From positions 30,268,959 to 30,332,958 of the forward strand of contig CM035808.1 of assembly GCA_020466095.1 (NCBI GenBank): a stretch of 64,000 bases of DNA. Reading direction: 5' to 3'. A model generated the notes under the pieces. It was not told the origin of the DNA and searched no databases. It was given only the letters and a program-made list of their open reading frames with translations. Positions 1-11,219 of the stretch are shown in pieces. The position numbers and the translations under genes are program-made. Source of the DNA: Chlorops oryzae. Its lineage: Eukaryota; Arthropoda; Insecta; Diptera; Chloropidae. Within the stretch, counting starts at the first letter, position 1; every line of letters starts with the position of its first letter.

Positions 1-1230
1 CCCGAATTATCTTTACTCCATCTTGAAAATATGGATTCCAACCTTTTAAAGAAACATCATGTAAAATCGTCTAACATTTATAAATACAGTGAAATCTCTG
101 TAGCGCAAACCTTGTAAAGTGGAAATCCTCAGGAAGTCAGAAAAACCGGCCATTACCTTCCGCTGAAATCATGCATCTCGAAGTTCTTGTTAAGGCGAAA
201 ACTCGTCAACTCGAATTTCCTTGCATTTACCTTGACATTCAAGCTAGAGAGAATCCGTTGTATATACTATATTCCATTAATATGTACTAAAAAAATTGAA
301 AAAAAAAACTTTCTAATTTATGTGCGACAATCAATTCATTTCAGAAGAGTTCCCATTGCTCATCGGAAGCGAGCGAAATTCCTTTCTGTGGCCACCGCAC
401 TGCGCTAAATGCTTTCGTCGTGAAAATCTCGTGCAGCTGTCTGCGGAAAATTTTCAATGTATATAAATTAGAAGCAAATAGAATATTAATTTATATGTTC
501 AACGATTTTACATTTCGGTATAAATAAATGCGTCGCGCATTCCTCCTATCGAACTCAAACACTTGCGAAAATTATTTTCCGCTTAAAAAACTTTCGAGGG
601 AACGAAGCAAAGCGACGCCACTGGGCAAAGAACGATCGGAAAATCGTTGACCGTTGTTAGGAAAAGCGACGAATTTGTGAATTAAAATTTGGTTTTGCGC
701 AAATTTTATGAAGAATAGAGATGAATAAAATTAAATAATACATGCCGAGCAAAAGCAGGCGACAACGAAAATACACAAAGCCACATAGAAACGACGCAAC
801 GATTTGGTCTTTTGTGGATTTGGCACGAATGCCAACGAGTGATGATTATTTCCTTAGTTTCGCGGCCAAACATTCAACTAAATTTTTTTTAAATTTTATA
901 ACTTTTTTTATAATTCAAAAAAAAAATAAATAAAAATTACAGCGGAAAATTCTTGGCAATGACCATCACCATTGCCGCCTTTTGGCGTCACGATCGACTC
1001 TTGGATATGTGATGCGCTCGAGCTCTGTACATCATTATCGTGACAAGTTTTGATAGAGGAGAAAAAAATCAAATGGAGCTTAAACGAAATAGAAATCAGT
1101 TAGTTTTCGCAATTCCCATAGAAGTTTTTGTTCCTTCAATCAAGTAAAGCTGTTTCTAGCAAAAACAAAGCAACGTTCGTTCAATTTATTTCACTTTCAA
1201 TTTATTTATTTAATTATTTATGTATAAACC
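1..1230. other. AT-rich noncoding DNA
   Basis: No coding exon, RNA gene or transposon end was recognised. Open frames here are short and lack splice-site or family support. The stretch around 360-660 is richer in CG dinucleotides than its surroundings, but no promoter motif was convincing. Confidence 0.5.
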
Positions 1231-1443
1231 AGATGGCCTCTGTGCCGTAGTTGGTTGAGATGCCAACTAACGAAACGAGAGGCTCTGGCTTCAACTCCCA
1301 CCTGAGGTTGTGGATGTTTGAGTCGTTTTTTGTGTTTTTGTTTTTCTTTTTTTTCCCATTGTTCGTGGTATCACAACGGGCCCATGTGAGGCCTAAGTGT
1401 ACCACCCTTGATGGTGGCAGCCACACTAACCTAACCTAACCTA
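1231..1443 (+). mobile_element. tRNA-derived SINE with CTAACC-repeat tail
   Basis: The 5' part carries a Pol III A-box-like stretch (TGCCGTAGTTGGTTGAG, from about 1242) and a B-box-like stretch (GGCTTCAACTCCC, 1287-1299), as in tRNA-derived SINEs. A non-tRNA body with a T-rich run follows. The element ends in tandem CTAACC units. A second copy in opposite orientation at 31519-31685 shares the body (ACACTTAGGCCTCACATGGG and flanking sequence) and the tail, which shows this is a dispersed repeat. Target duplications were not resolved. Confidence 0.7.
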
Positions 1444-2459
1444 TTAGATATATAAAATATCTTTAATTTTTTTCTTTTCTACATAAGCTTTTAGATTCAA
1501 ATAATAATCTGATACAAATTTTATAGTTATTTAAAAAAGAAAGCTCTTTTTGAAAGCGTCGTTTTGGATCGGAGTTCATTTAAAACTTTTATCTCAGCCT
1601 TCGTTGTCTTTTTTCCAATTCGTTAGGAAATTTCAAAATTCCCATTAGCTCGTGCATAAATATTTTAAAAATAAGTGCCTGTCAATGCGCGCACTTTTGC
1701 AATTTGCGGACCAAGAAAATTGCTTAAAGATGTGCGATGAGTCGCATGGGTTCTTAGCGGTCTTTGAAGCAAGTCAAAGGACGTGCACGCGTCAGTTGAG
1801 AACACTTTGCACGTCTTTTGTTTTCGTTTTGTTTTCACTAATAACTTTTAAGCATTTTTTTTTTTTTAGAATAATTTGTCAAAATAATGCTTTTGAAAAT
1901 ATTTTTTCTGGTAATGACAATATGTTAAAAATAATAATAATTTTTTTTTTTTTTGTGTATGATGACGAGTGTGCCCCCAAACAAATACACTAATGAGTGG
2001 AAAGTTGTCAAAGAACATGGGTCTTCTACAGTGGGTTTTATGTACAATATATAGAAATGCATAGTGGGTCCTTTTTACGTGCTTACACATACATACATAT
2101 GTGTATATATTTTGTATGCTCATTTTGTTTTGAACACTAGCAGAACGTACAGAAGTATTGTAAATATAGAAAGTCTGGCATGATTCACCTCTGTCTGATC
2201 TTGTGAACCGTCAATCACAAGAAAAATTTCACATCCATTCGTCAGCTGTGAATGTGAATTTAGAAGAGGATTTGAAAATACGATTTTATTCGAAATAAGA
2301 CGAAATTCTTCTCATCAATTTTGTTATATAAATTTTGCAATTTTTGCCTTTGATTGGCAACATAAACTACCCTTTCCCAATACTCCTCGTAGCAAAGGTA
2401 TTCGTAAATACATAGAGGGAGAATCGTTTTTCAGCATTGGAACAGAACAAAATATGATA
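1444..2459. other. AT-rich noncoding DNA
   Basis: Nothing recognisable. Long A/T runs and (ATAC/ATGT)-like microsatellite traces lie near 2090-2110. No exon with splice signals was seen. Confidence 0.45.
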
Positions 2460-2601
2460 CAGTGTACTCTCTCTTAAGCGGACACCTACGGTACCAAAAA
2501 ATGTGTCGACTTAATAAAAGTGTCCACTTAAGAGAAAATTATTTAAGAAGCGGGAACACAAAGGCGTTCCCAAAAAGTGTCCGCAAGGAGAGAGCACATT
2601 G
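2460..2601. mobile_element. pogo-like MITE with TA target duplication
   Basis: The left end CAGTGTACTCTCTCTTAAGC and the reverse complement of the right end, CAATGTGCTCTCTCCTTGCG, match over roughly 28 bp. TA lies on both sides (2458-2459 and 2602-2603). The 142-bp element has no coding capacity. CAGT-initiated inverted repeats and a TA target are typical of pogo/Tigger-type Tc1-mariner MITEs. The family assignment is an inference from these ends. Confidence 0.6.
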
Positions 2602-2603
2602 TA

Positions 2604-3980
2604 TATAAAACGATTCGAGGCTGATGTTTTTCATTGCTTTTGGTGACAGTAGCGTAGTGAAATGGTCAAAGGCGGTAATTATAATTAAAATTTTATAAAG
2701 GTTTTTTTTTGTTTAGGGCGGCATTTCCCCCATAGTGCCGCGGGCGCCGACATGTCTCGCTCCCGCTACATGTTTTTTGGCTCTCAAGTATTAGTAAAAA
2801 CATTAATAAATTTTTTGTGAAAGGCTTTGAAATTACTTCTAATTAGGGCTCGGAAAAAATGGCTCTAAATGATTAAAATACTGTTAATTCCAATGAGAAA
2901 GTCCTCATAGTATCTGAGGTCTTTCCTCTGAATAATTTCCTTAAGGTCTTTGCTTTATGGTTCAAAACTGAGGCGCCGCGCATCACACTTTAAGAAACGC
3001 TGTACTAGGCAATGAATTAGAAGACTTTTTTAGCGCTCCAAGTTTTTTTTTATATACTATATTTTATTTTTTTTTTATTTAAAAAATTCAAAATATTCTT
3101 TAATGTATAAAATTTCATTTGGTTTAATCCTTAATCCAAAATTTTAAATAAGTAGTTTTCCTATACAAAATTCGCAAAAATTACATTTTTTTTGGCCTTC
3201 TAGGTGTGTATCTCCCCTTTAGAACACTTTCCAGATCCATAGTTTGGAAATTTTATCGGAATTTTTTCATCGTTATAAGAAGATTTTCGTCATTTTTAGG
3301 GCACTTTTAAGAGCCCATTTTAATTGTTGGTTCACTTTGAAAGAGTCCCGGTTTTAATGGAACTTTGGTCTTCCCAACTTAAAATCGTTCAGACTTAATC
3401 ACAATATAGCCAAATAATCTTAATCTGCCATAGTAATGTTTAACCAAAAAAACTCAAGACAACAAAAACCAAATCACAACGAGCGTGACAAGTTTCTAGT
3501 TTTTCATTTGACAGTATTTTTATAGCCCATTGAGCGTCAAAGACCGCGTAAAAAAAATTTCAAATTTTCGAAATGAAAGATTTCATTTGTCAGCACTTTG
3601 GGTATTCGCAAGCGTTTCCTGATATTTATATTTTGCCAGTTTTGACACTTTTTTCTTTCAAAAGAATTCAACGCAAAAGCCGAAAGATCGATGCGTTTTA
3701 ATTTTTGAGTACAACAAAGCCAACAAATTTGGCACAATCACAAGAGTTTCTATTTATTTGAATATTGAAATATTTCAGTTTTTTATCTTACGATGGTGCC
3801 AAAGAAAATATCGATCATTCTTTTGATCTTTCTCAGGTTCCGAGGAAATCTTAGATCTTGTTGATAAGAGCATTCTATTGGTGGACTCGCATAGCTTCGT
3901 TGTCTTCCCATCGATTTTCTCTTTAAGAAGTAATCGAGAAAGGAAGAGTCCACTCGCTTTCTTTACTAATCACTATTATC
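2604..3980. other. noncoding DNA upstream of the Costars gene
   Basis: AT-rich with no supported exon. Positions 3840-3970 contain a TTGATAAGAG GATA-type motif and short CTC/GAG-rich mirrored segments, possibly proximal regulatory DNA of the downstream gene. Confidence 0.4.
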
Positions 3981-3981
3981 T

Positions 3982-3990
3982 TATATAAAA
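3982..3990 (+). promoter_or_regulatory. TATA box candidate
   Basis: TATATAAAA stands about 235 bp before the Costars start codon. Transcription would begin near 4010-4015. The sequence between has no clear splice donor, so either the 5' UTR is continuous or the CTTTTGCAG acceptor at 4181-4189 is used with an exon further upstream. Confidence 0.35.
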
Positions 3991-4216
3991 GCCAATCACT
4001 TAGCAATTCTGAATTTTTTCCGAATAATTTCCTAAATCTTTCCGACCATTTTCATTCATTTTTCAAATCAAAAAAATTACTGTCAATTTATCAAATTGCA
4101 AAACTTCAATTAAATTCTCGGAAAAATTGAAAATATTTCCTGTTGCATTCATGCGTTTGAAATTTGAACTTTGAAATTCTCTTTTGCAGGACTCACCACT
4201 CTCATCAAAGGTCGCA

Positions 4217-5300
4217 ATGTTTAACAATCAAGCACAGCAGGTGCAACAGTCGAATCTACTCAATCCATTCTCGTCGGCAAATGATGGACGCGCGTCACCG
4301 AAACCCACATTCTCCAAAGAGGAATACGGCAAGTGAGTATATCAAATGCATAGATTGCCATTTGCAAGCCTTAACTTAATAAAACGATTTTGTTCTTGCA
4401 GACCCTTGGCTGGTAGTTTGACTGAAATGCGTGGACAAAAGGCCAACATGCACGTCTTCAGAGAAATGTTGGAGCTATGTCAGATCATCGATACGGAAGG
4501 CTACAAAGTCAACGATGAGCCCAAAATGCGCGTCATACCCTTTGGCGAGTTGTTCAATGTAAGTGAAAATTGACTGACTGATCGATCGATCGATTGATCG
4601 ATGTAAAACTGGATGTGAATTTCAGATTTATAATTATATATCGGACAAAGTCGTTGGTATATTGTTGCGTGCTCGCAAATACAAATACGTACAATTTGAA
4701 GGTGAGATGCTCTTCCAGCGGCGTGACGATGATGTTCCAATTTTTTTGCTGAAACCCATACAAGAGCTACGTGCGGAAATCAATGCAAAGATCGAGGAAA
4801 TTAAGCAAACCGCCAGTGGAGCACCGCCGCAGGCTACATCACTTCTAATGGACAAAGGTGCACATCAGCAAAAGCTGCAAGAGGCAGCCCTTAACGCTGG
4901 CAGTCGCCGTACTGTGAAATCCCGTTCGGCATCCCCAGCTACTTCCAGGGCGAGCTCTAGGGCTGGCTCGAAAGCAGCAACGCCAACACCGGAGGAGAGT
5001 AACTCTCAGTCCAGCATGGCAGCTGCACCGACGCCTGTTCTTTCAAGTGAAGCTGTAACGAATGACGTTGTTAGTGGTAAGCCACCGATTGCAGAGTCAG
5101 CGAGTAGCTCAGAGAACAGGATTATTGAAAATAAAACAGATTTAAGCACTAATGCCAGCGATGGCAGTATAACGATTAATGATCTGCCGACTATTACGAT
5201 TGAACCGACAGCAGCCAATAGCGATAATAATGCATCGGAAACAGTTGAAAGACCTACGGAAAGCCCTGTGGAAAATGTGCAGCCAACAAATTCAACATGA
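4217..5300 (+). CDS. Costars-domain protein (ABRA C-terminal-like) with long Ser/Thr-rich tail, 3 exons
   Basis: Exons 4217-4332, 4402-4558 and 4626-5300 join through canonical GT-AG introns into a 315-aa protein. Residues about 47-137 form a Costars domain, the actin-linked fold of ABRACL and the C-terminus of ABRA/STARS. Recognisable stretches are MRGQKANMHVFREMLELC, FGELFNIYNYISDKVVGILL, RKYKYVQFEGEMLF and PIFLLKPI. Costars proteins are associated with actin and cell motility, so a cytoplasmic actin-related role is inferred. The first 46 residues are Gln/Asn/Ser-rich. Residues about 138-315 are a Ser/Thr/Ala/Glu-rich, probably disordered tail with an RSASPATSRASSRAGSKA segment that looks phosphorylatable; vertebrate ABRACL (about 80 aa) has no such tail. 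The start at 4217 is the first ATG after the acceptor at 4189. An AATAAA signal lies at 5601-5606. A Drosophila orthologue probably exists, but I give no symbol. Confidence 0.88.
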
Positions 5301-5606
5301 AACAATTCGAAATTTTTGTAAGAAAATCTTCATTTTAGATCCTTAAGAAAAATTTAAGAATCGTCTCATTTGAATTTTTATATCTCATATGTTTTTCATT
5401 TCTGTCCGCTATGGAATGTGGCTGTAGTCCTTCATTTATTAAAAAATTTAGCGAAAAGGCATAACTACACTTATTCAATAAGCCGCCTGTACTTTGGAAA
5501 TTTTCGTTTCTCTGTTTCTAGGTTACAGTATTATATAAATTATTATATAATCTTATAGTTTAGCGTAAACTAATTTATATACTCAAATGCTGAAAAGCAT
5601 AATAAA

Positions 5607-6323
5607 ATAAAACGTTTCAAATTTATTTAGGATATGGATAGATACTAATAGAAAATGCAACGTTCTTCTTTGCCGTACATAGTTATTAATCAAGTAGCCG
5701 ATTGATGTCGAAAGTACCACATAAAAATTCAGTCTGTCTGTATCATTATTGCCAGATTTTTGGGGGATATATCACCTGAATGTCATTATATAATGTAAAA
5801 ATGCACTTAATTATAATTTGGAAATCACAATTTTCCGAAAGATTTTGAATCCCAAATTATCCCCAAAGACCAGAATTTCCTCTTAACTCTTTGGAAATTC
5901 CCCTAAATTGGCAACAGTTAACAGTTAAAAAGGAAGTGTGCGGTACACCACCAGTTTTTCGAAAGATGTATCAGTCAACAGAAATATCAAAACACTGACG
6001 ATGATCATGGCAAGGGCTAGGGCTAGGAAAAAATGCCCTAAAAATTAGGAAATTTTTAATGGCAATAAATTTGAAGAAACACCCTGAAAATAAAATATTA
6101 AAAATGAGTTAAACCATAGAACAATGACCTTAAGGACATTTTCCACAGCATAATTTTCGAATTTTTCGTCATTTTTAGTGGATTCTTTCCGAGCCCTAAT
6201 CGTGACGTTTCAGTCAAATTTTCATGTGGCGTACCCTATGTAGCGAATTCATTTGAATTAATCGATGGAAGCGGACAAAAAACGAAAAAGGAATTCTCTC
6301 TATAAAAGCACAGCATGAATGAT
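5607..6323. other. intergenic noncoding DNA
   Basis: No exon or RNA gene recognised. The sequence is AT-rich and unremarkable. Confidence 0.45.
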
Positions 6324-6748
6324 TTAGGGTGGTAGCTACCAAAAAGTTTAAGCTAAGGCTAAATCTTAATCTTTCGAAGTGAAAGTGGTAGCTACCAAGT
6401 CAAATTAAACCGGTCTTAGAGAATTCGATATTCGAAAATGTGCTGCCACATTTTGAAATTTAAGCCCAAAAAATATGGTTTTTACTTTTTTCGAAAACTC
6501 TTTCAACTAGCAGGCCGATGAAAAACGTTAAAGTTTGAACAAAAGCATTTTTTTCTTTAGTATTATTTTTAAACATATGTTTTTTGTTTAAATTTCTCTG
6601 CTCTCTTCGAATATTCGAACATTTTCATTCTCAAAATTTATGACTGCTTCAATGGGGTAATAAACCAGGTTTAATTGATTTGGTAACTACGAAAATTTAA
6701 GCGAGAGCTAAGAATTTACTTAAACCGGCCTGGTAACTACCATCCTAA
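6324..6748. mobile_element. MITE-like element with GGTAGCTACC subterminal repeats
   Basis: The left end TTAGGGTGGTAGCTACC and the reverse complement of the right end, TTAGGATGGTAGTTACC, are near-identical. The same motif recurs inside in both orientations together with AAACCGG segments (near 6389-6412 and 6665-6740), giving a foldback-like structure of 425 bp without an ORF. The target duplication is not clear, so the superfamily is left open. Confidence 0.5.
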
Positions 6749-7461
6749 GAGTACATCAACACGTACACGGCTGGCTGATCAGTCAGATTCAAAGTTTATG
6801 TGACGATTAATGTTCCACGATAAATAATCGAAAATCGATAAAAAATTCTAAAGAAGACAAAGCGTCGATGTTGCAACATTTTGCTTACACAGGCCCGTGC
6901 GCAGGAATCACTCATGGGGGCGGGGGGTTTGGGTTTAACTCAAGTATGCCTGTTATCTTTACGTTACGCTGTGATACTAATCGAATCCTAAGAGGCCCAA
7001 ATCTGTTGTGTTAATTTTTTTTTCACAAGAAATGTTGGAAACATGAATATATCAAGCTATGCCTTCAATAAATTTTTTGAAATGGCTTGTAAAAAAATGT
7101 TCAAACCGTCTATGGGGGGTTAGAACCCCGATTGTGTTATAGCTGAACACAATGTTTTGCTAATGATTAAAAAAAATATTGATAAATTTTTTCTAATTAG
7201 ATGGACATTTGAAAGAATTTAGCCGCTTATCAAACATTTGTTCAAAACAAAATGAATAAAACAATAAAATTTCTATGGGAATTCCTATAAAAGAACAATG
7301 GCCAGATGAAAAGATCCCGTTAAAATAGTCTACGGCCTGAAAAGATAAGGTAATTAGTTTATGAATGGAATTTGTCAGACAACAAAACAACATATGTTCG
7401 GCGAAGAAAGTTTTTTTCTTTTCAATTGTTGATGGAAAAACGTCATCAAGCAATTTTTAAA
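6749..7461. other. noncoding DNA upstream of the protease
   Basis: No exon recognised. A short G-rich patch (about 6915-6930) and AT-rich DNA are the only visible features. Confidence 0.4.
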
Positions 7462-7471
7462 TTATCTTATC
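7462..7471 (-). promoter_or_regulatory. GATA-site doublet upstream of the protease
   Basis: TTATCTTATC reads GATAAGATAA on the minus strand: two overlapping GATA-factor sites about 165 bp before the protease start codon. GATA factors such as dGATAe drive midgut digestive genes in flies, so this is a plausible gut enhancer. A TATA-like ATTTATTAAAG lies near 7565. Confidence 0.35.
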
Positions 7472-7636
7472 GCCGAGAATTGTGATATTGAAAGTGGTTT
7501 CCGATTAAGATTGTTGGACATAAGACGTTGTCAGATGTATTTCCCAATCAGTTGATACTGGAGAATTTATTAAAGAAGTTCGCAACTCCGTTTTTAGTTT
7601 GGAACATTTACGGAGGAGGAGGATAGAAAAGTGGGC

Positions 7637-9049
7637 ATGTCAATTAGAAAAGCGTACTTTCTCACATTATTCGCTTGCCTAGTACTCTTGAGAGCAGATC
7701 AAACTCAAGCCAGATCAGCAGTGAGTATATTCATTAGAGATTAATTCAAATTAAGGCTTTTTTTTACTTTTATCTCTTATCTTTAGAAACATCGCATCAT
7801 TTCCGGCGTGGCGGCTGCTGATGGCCAATTTCCATGGCAGGTGAACATAATTATTTTTTCTATGGATATAAGAACGTATTTTTGATACAAGTTTGATAAG
7901 CTATAACTCTGTGAGAGATTTTTTCCAAACTTTTCGAAGACAAGGCCGAAGTGAACGGTTTCCTCCCATTTCGGGCACGAGGAATCGAATTGAATCATTA
8001 GTTTTTTGAGTTGTCGGTACGGCTTATTGGCCCATATCTATGTATGAGTTGAAGTTTGATATTCTAAGCTAACATCAAAATGTGCTCTGAGATATGCCAA
8101 GTAATTCGTCTGAAAATACTGTTATGATAAAATGCCGCATTGGGGAACTATACCTGTTTAAAACTAAAAAAAACATTTTTCCTGAAAGTATGCTAATAAA
8201 TATTTTGATATTTATATCGCTCGTTTACTCCAAGCCTGTCATATCTCTGTAAAACAATGAAGGACCTTAACATAAATTTTTATCATCGGTTACACACAGA
8301 TGTGAAAGCTAACCTACATATATTTGCTCTCACTTAGAGATCCTTTAATCGTTCTTCAATTCTGATTGCAGGTTATATTGAAGAAAGATGCATTGGACGA
8401 TCTAACATGCGGTGCTTCGATTATTCACAGTGATTGGGTTCTGACGGCAGGTCATTGTACCTATGGCTTAAGCTCGGTGTTCTTGATCTTCGGTACAGTG
8501 TTCCTAGATAATTCAAAAGCGTTGAGTATGACCGCTACGGAATTATACATCCATTCGGATTACAGTCCGCAAACACTGAACAATGATATCTCATTGATTA
8601 AGCTACCGCAACGGCTGCAATTTACGACATCAATACAACCGATTTTATTGGTACCCAGTTCACAGGACACGGACAATTTTCTGGGATCGACGGCAGTTAT
8701 TGCAGGATTTGGCCTAACCGACGATGAGTATTTAGAATATTCAAATCGATTGTTATTCGCTCGAGTGACCATTATCGACAATAGTCAGTGTGAAGCGGTT
8801 TTTGGACCAGAGGTTGTAACAAGCTCTACGATTTGTGCCAAGGGATCCAACAATGGCAAACAATCTATATGCAGTGGCGACTCAGGTGGTCCACTTGTCG
8901 CAAGTGACCCAAACGGAAATTACATGCAAATCGGGATCAATTCATTTGTAGCGCAGGATGCTTGCAGTGAAGGATTCCCATCTGGATATTTAAGAGTGTC
9001 TTCGTATTTGAAATATATTGCGCAAGTAACAGGACTGATAATCAGCTAA
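7637..9049 (+). CDS. Secreted chymotrypsin-fold serine protease (S1A, Jonah/brachyurin-like), 3 exons
   Basis: Exons 7637-7720, 7787-7840 and 8372-9049 splice into 271 aa. Residues 1-25 are a signal peptide (hydrophobic core FLTLFACLVLL). Activation should cut after Arg31, before IISG. The triad is visible: His74 (LTAGHC), Asp118 (NNDISLI) and Ser217 (CSGDSGGP). Six cysteines match the three standard disulfides (42-58, 168-182 and 191-220 in chymotrypsin numbering). The S1 pocket reads Ser189, Val216 and Ser226, so it is not trypsin-like; the NSFV...C.EG.P.GYLRV stretch resembles fly Jonah proteases and brachyurin collagenases. A digestive role in the midgut lumen is inferred. The start is the ATG that yields the signal peptide. 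The upstream GATA doublet fits gut expression. ATTAAA at 9080-9085 is a likely poly(A) signal. TAGHC instead of the usual TAAHC is a mild variant. Confidence 0.92.
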
Positions 9050-9249
9050 AAACATTGAGAAATATAAAATCACTGCTCAATTAAAAGTGTGATGTGTTGT
9101 AAAATGTGCAAGGCGGTTATGAAAATCTTTGTTTACGGCTCTTCGGACGGTTTCGTTTGGAAGCTTAGTTTTACGGTTGGCAATTAGTGAAAAAGTTGCA
9201 GTATATTTTGAATATCAAAACCATGGACAAAATGATTTTGGTTTGGCTT

Positions 9250-9358
9250 CACGCAATATTGCACGCAATTTTTCACGCAATACTTCACGCAATATATTCA
9301 CGCAACGTTGCTTGAAATATTGCACGCAATTTTTTCAAAATATTGCACGCAATCTCGA
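9250..9358. repeat. Short tandem array of CACGCAAT units
   Basis: CACGCAATATTG and CACGCAATTTTT-type units repeat at irregular 12-15 bp spacing. Related GCAAT-rich sequence occurs at 47,640-47,820, flanking another transposon. Probably a minisatellite. Confidence 0.6.
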
Positions 9359-9385
9359 AACGTTGTGTGTGCTATTTCGTGAAAT

Positions 9386-9450
9386 ATGCATATCTTGTAT
9401 ATGTTGCATATGTTGTATATGTTGCATTTGTTGCATATGTTGCATATACA
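9386..9450. repeat. TATGTTGCA microsatellite
   Basis: Units of TATGTTGCATATGTTGTA-type recur about six times, directly abutting the left arm of the large inverted repeat. Confidence 0.6.
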
Positions 9451-10028
9451 ACAAGAAAACTTGCTTCTTCTGGAAGTAAAAGTGCTTTACTTGCCAAGTG
9501 GGGAAACACCTTTATGTGCATTTAATTTTGATCACATATTCCCAATCTTCATTTTAAGTGTGAGTAAATTGAAAATGTAAGTACATACGGATAAAGCGTT
9601 CAAGTAGAAAAATTCGAATATCTCAAAACAAGAAATTTCGACTTAAGCTACTCTTCCATATTGCCACAGACATGTATATTAAGCACAGTAAATGGCCAGG
9701 TGATAATTTTTCTTAAGTGCATATAAAAAAAAATAGATTTTAATTATTTTCTTGTTAAAATGGTCAAAATTAGTGTTCATATTAAACCAGGTATGCACTG
9801 CGTGTAAACGATTCAATCGACAATTATGATTTAATTTAAATGCTGTATTTGACATCTCGCACACCATGAGACCTTGCAATGAAAGAGAAATGGATTTTTT
9901 TTAAACTTCTAACAGCGGCCCAAAATGGGTTAAATACATGCAATTTTAATAACGCGTTCATTTCAACAAATTTATTTAAGACATTAATATCTACAAGTTA
10001 TTCACTACATATACATACATATATATGT
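9450..10028. repeat. Left arm of a ~580-bp inverted repeat
   Basis: This segment is the reverse complement of 14026-14603 with only scattered substitutions. Shared landmarks are AAGAAAACTTGCTTCTTCTG at 9452, the CACACCATGAGACC stretch near 9857, and TCACTACATATACATAC near 10000. It contains an inverted copy of the 3' UTR and poly(A) signal of the gene at 12655, because the right arm begins just after that gene's stop codon. Confidence 0.85.
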
Positions 10029-10759
10029 ACATTAGAGTGTCCCAAAGAAAAATTTTTTTTTGGCACAGGCTTTTTTTGAATGCTTGGGGGTAATGTAATT
10101 TCTACAATTTTTTTCAGATTTTTTCGAAAACGTTTAGAGGTCGCGCAAGCTCAGTTTTGTCTAGTTAACAGAGCTTTGCGACTTTTTTTAATTTTAAGCA
10201 TATTCCCATTTATGTCGCACTCTGTTTAAGTCTTTCCGCCATCGTGCCAAAAGAAAAATGTTCAATCTTTCCGTCTGTGTCGAAAGAGCAAAAGGTTCGA
10301 TTGATCTCATGGTCTATTTTCAACCACAAATTCAAATTTTTTGAAAAATTTTCGTTAACAGTATAAAATAGGTATGATAACTTCTAAAGTTACTATGAAA
10401 CCATGGAAAACTAATGATACAGTTTGATTCACTATGCGTTTGTTGAAGCGTGTTAATATTAAATTATTTATTTAATCTCGCGGTGGTAAGGAAAAACCCC
10501 CAAAAACAATATGTTGCATACACAAAGGGGTAACTTTTAACATTCCCTGCTTATGTGATTGAAAAATTCTCTAGGTTTTCTGTTAATATATCAGAGCTCT
10601 GTAAAGTGCTATGTAAACTTTTTGAAAAATATATTGCATACTTTAAGTACAAGTCCTATTTTCATCTTTAAATGCAATTTTATAATATCTACCCGAATTT
10701 GTCATAACTTTTTAGGTCAAAAAACATAGTTTTATAGGTCGTACACAGCTTCTTCCCTA
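10029..10759. other. noncoding DNA inside the inverted repeat
   Basis: AT-rich with no supported exon. It begins with TTAGAGTGTCCCAAAG. No RNA gene or transposon boundary recognised. Confidence 0.4.
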
Positions 10760-11219
10760 TCTATATATATAAAAACTAATTGCTATTCGTTATCTCGCTA
10801 AAACTCGAGAACGGCTGAACGGATATATCTTATCTTGGTCTTGGTGTTCGTGAAGATCTAAGAAAGGTTTAAAAGGTAAGAACAACTGCCGGGAAAATCC
10901 TGAAAATAGCTTTTTCTATGTTCCATACAAACGTTTTGCGCGCGCCTATACAGCTCGTAATTTTCCCCAAAACAACCAGTTTGAGAGGTCTCAGCTCGAA
11001 GCGCATGTACTCGCCAGTGAAAACTGGATCTTAGTGTTGTAGGGATGCAGGGCAGTTTTTCGAGTATCTGCCAGGAGTTAGAACAAGATATAAAATTGTT
11101 AATAAATAATAAGGACTTTAACTAAATAGAAGATCAAAAGAAACAATTAAATGTTGTGCTCCTTAATGCCTTGATGCCTGTACCAGGGAGACATTTCCTA
11201 CAGGGTTTTCGGCAACTAG
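10760..11219 (+). mobile_element. Candidate short Helitron
   Basis: It begins A|TCTATATATATAAAAA, the same 5' terminus as the better-supported Helitron at 27453-28719, and is followed by ACTCGAGAACGGCTGAACGG, a motif that recurs in insect repeats. The first plausible 3' end is CTAG|T at 11216-11219, so the A|...|T target rule is met. The usual 3' hairpin is weak and the true end could lie elsewhere. No Rep/helicase coding sequence is present. Confidence 0.4.

Noticed and set aside
9343..9525. Coding sequence in the TATGTTGCA repeat region
   Set aside because: Repetitive Cys/Ile or Val/Tyr peptides arise from the microsatellite in all frames.
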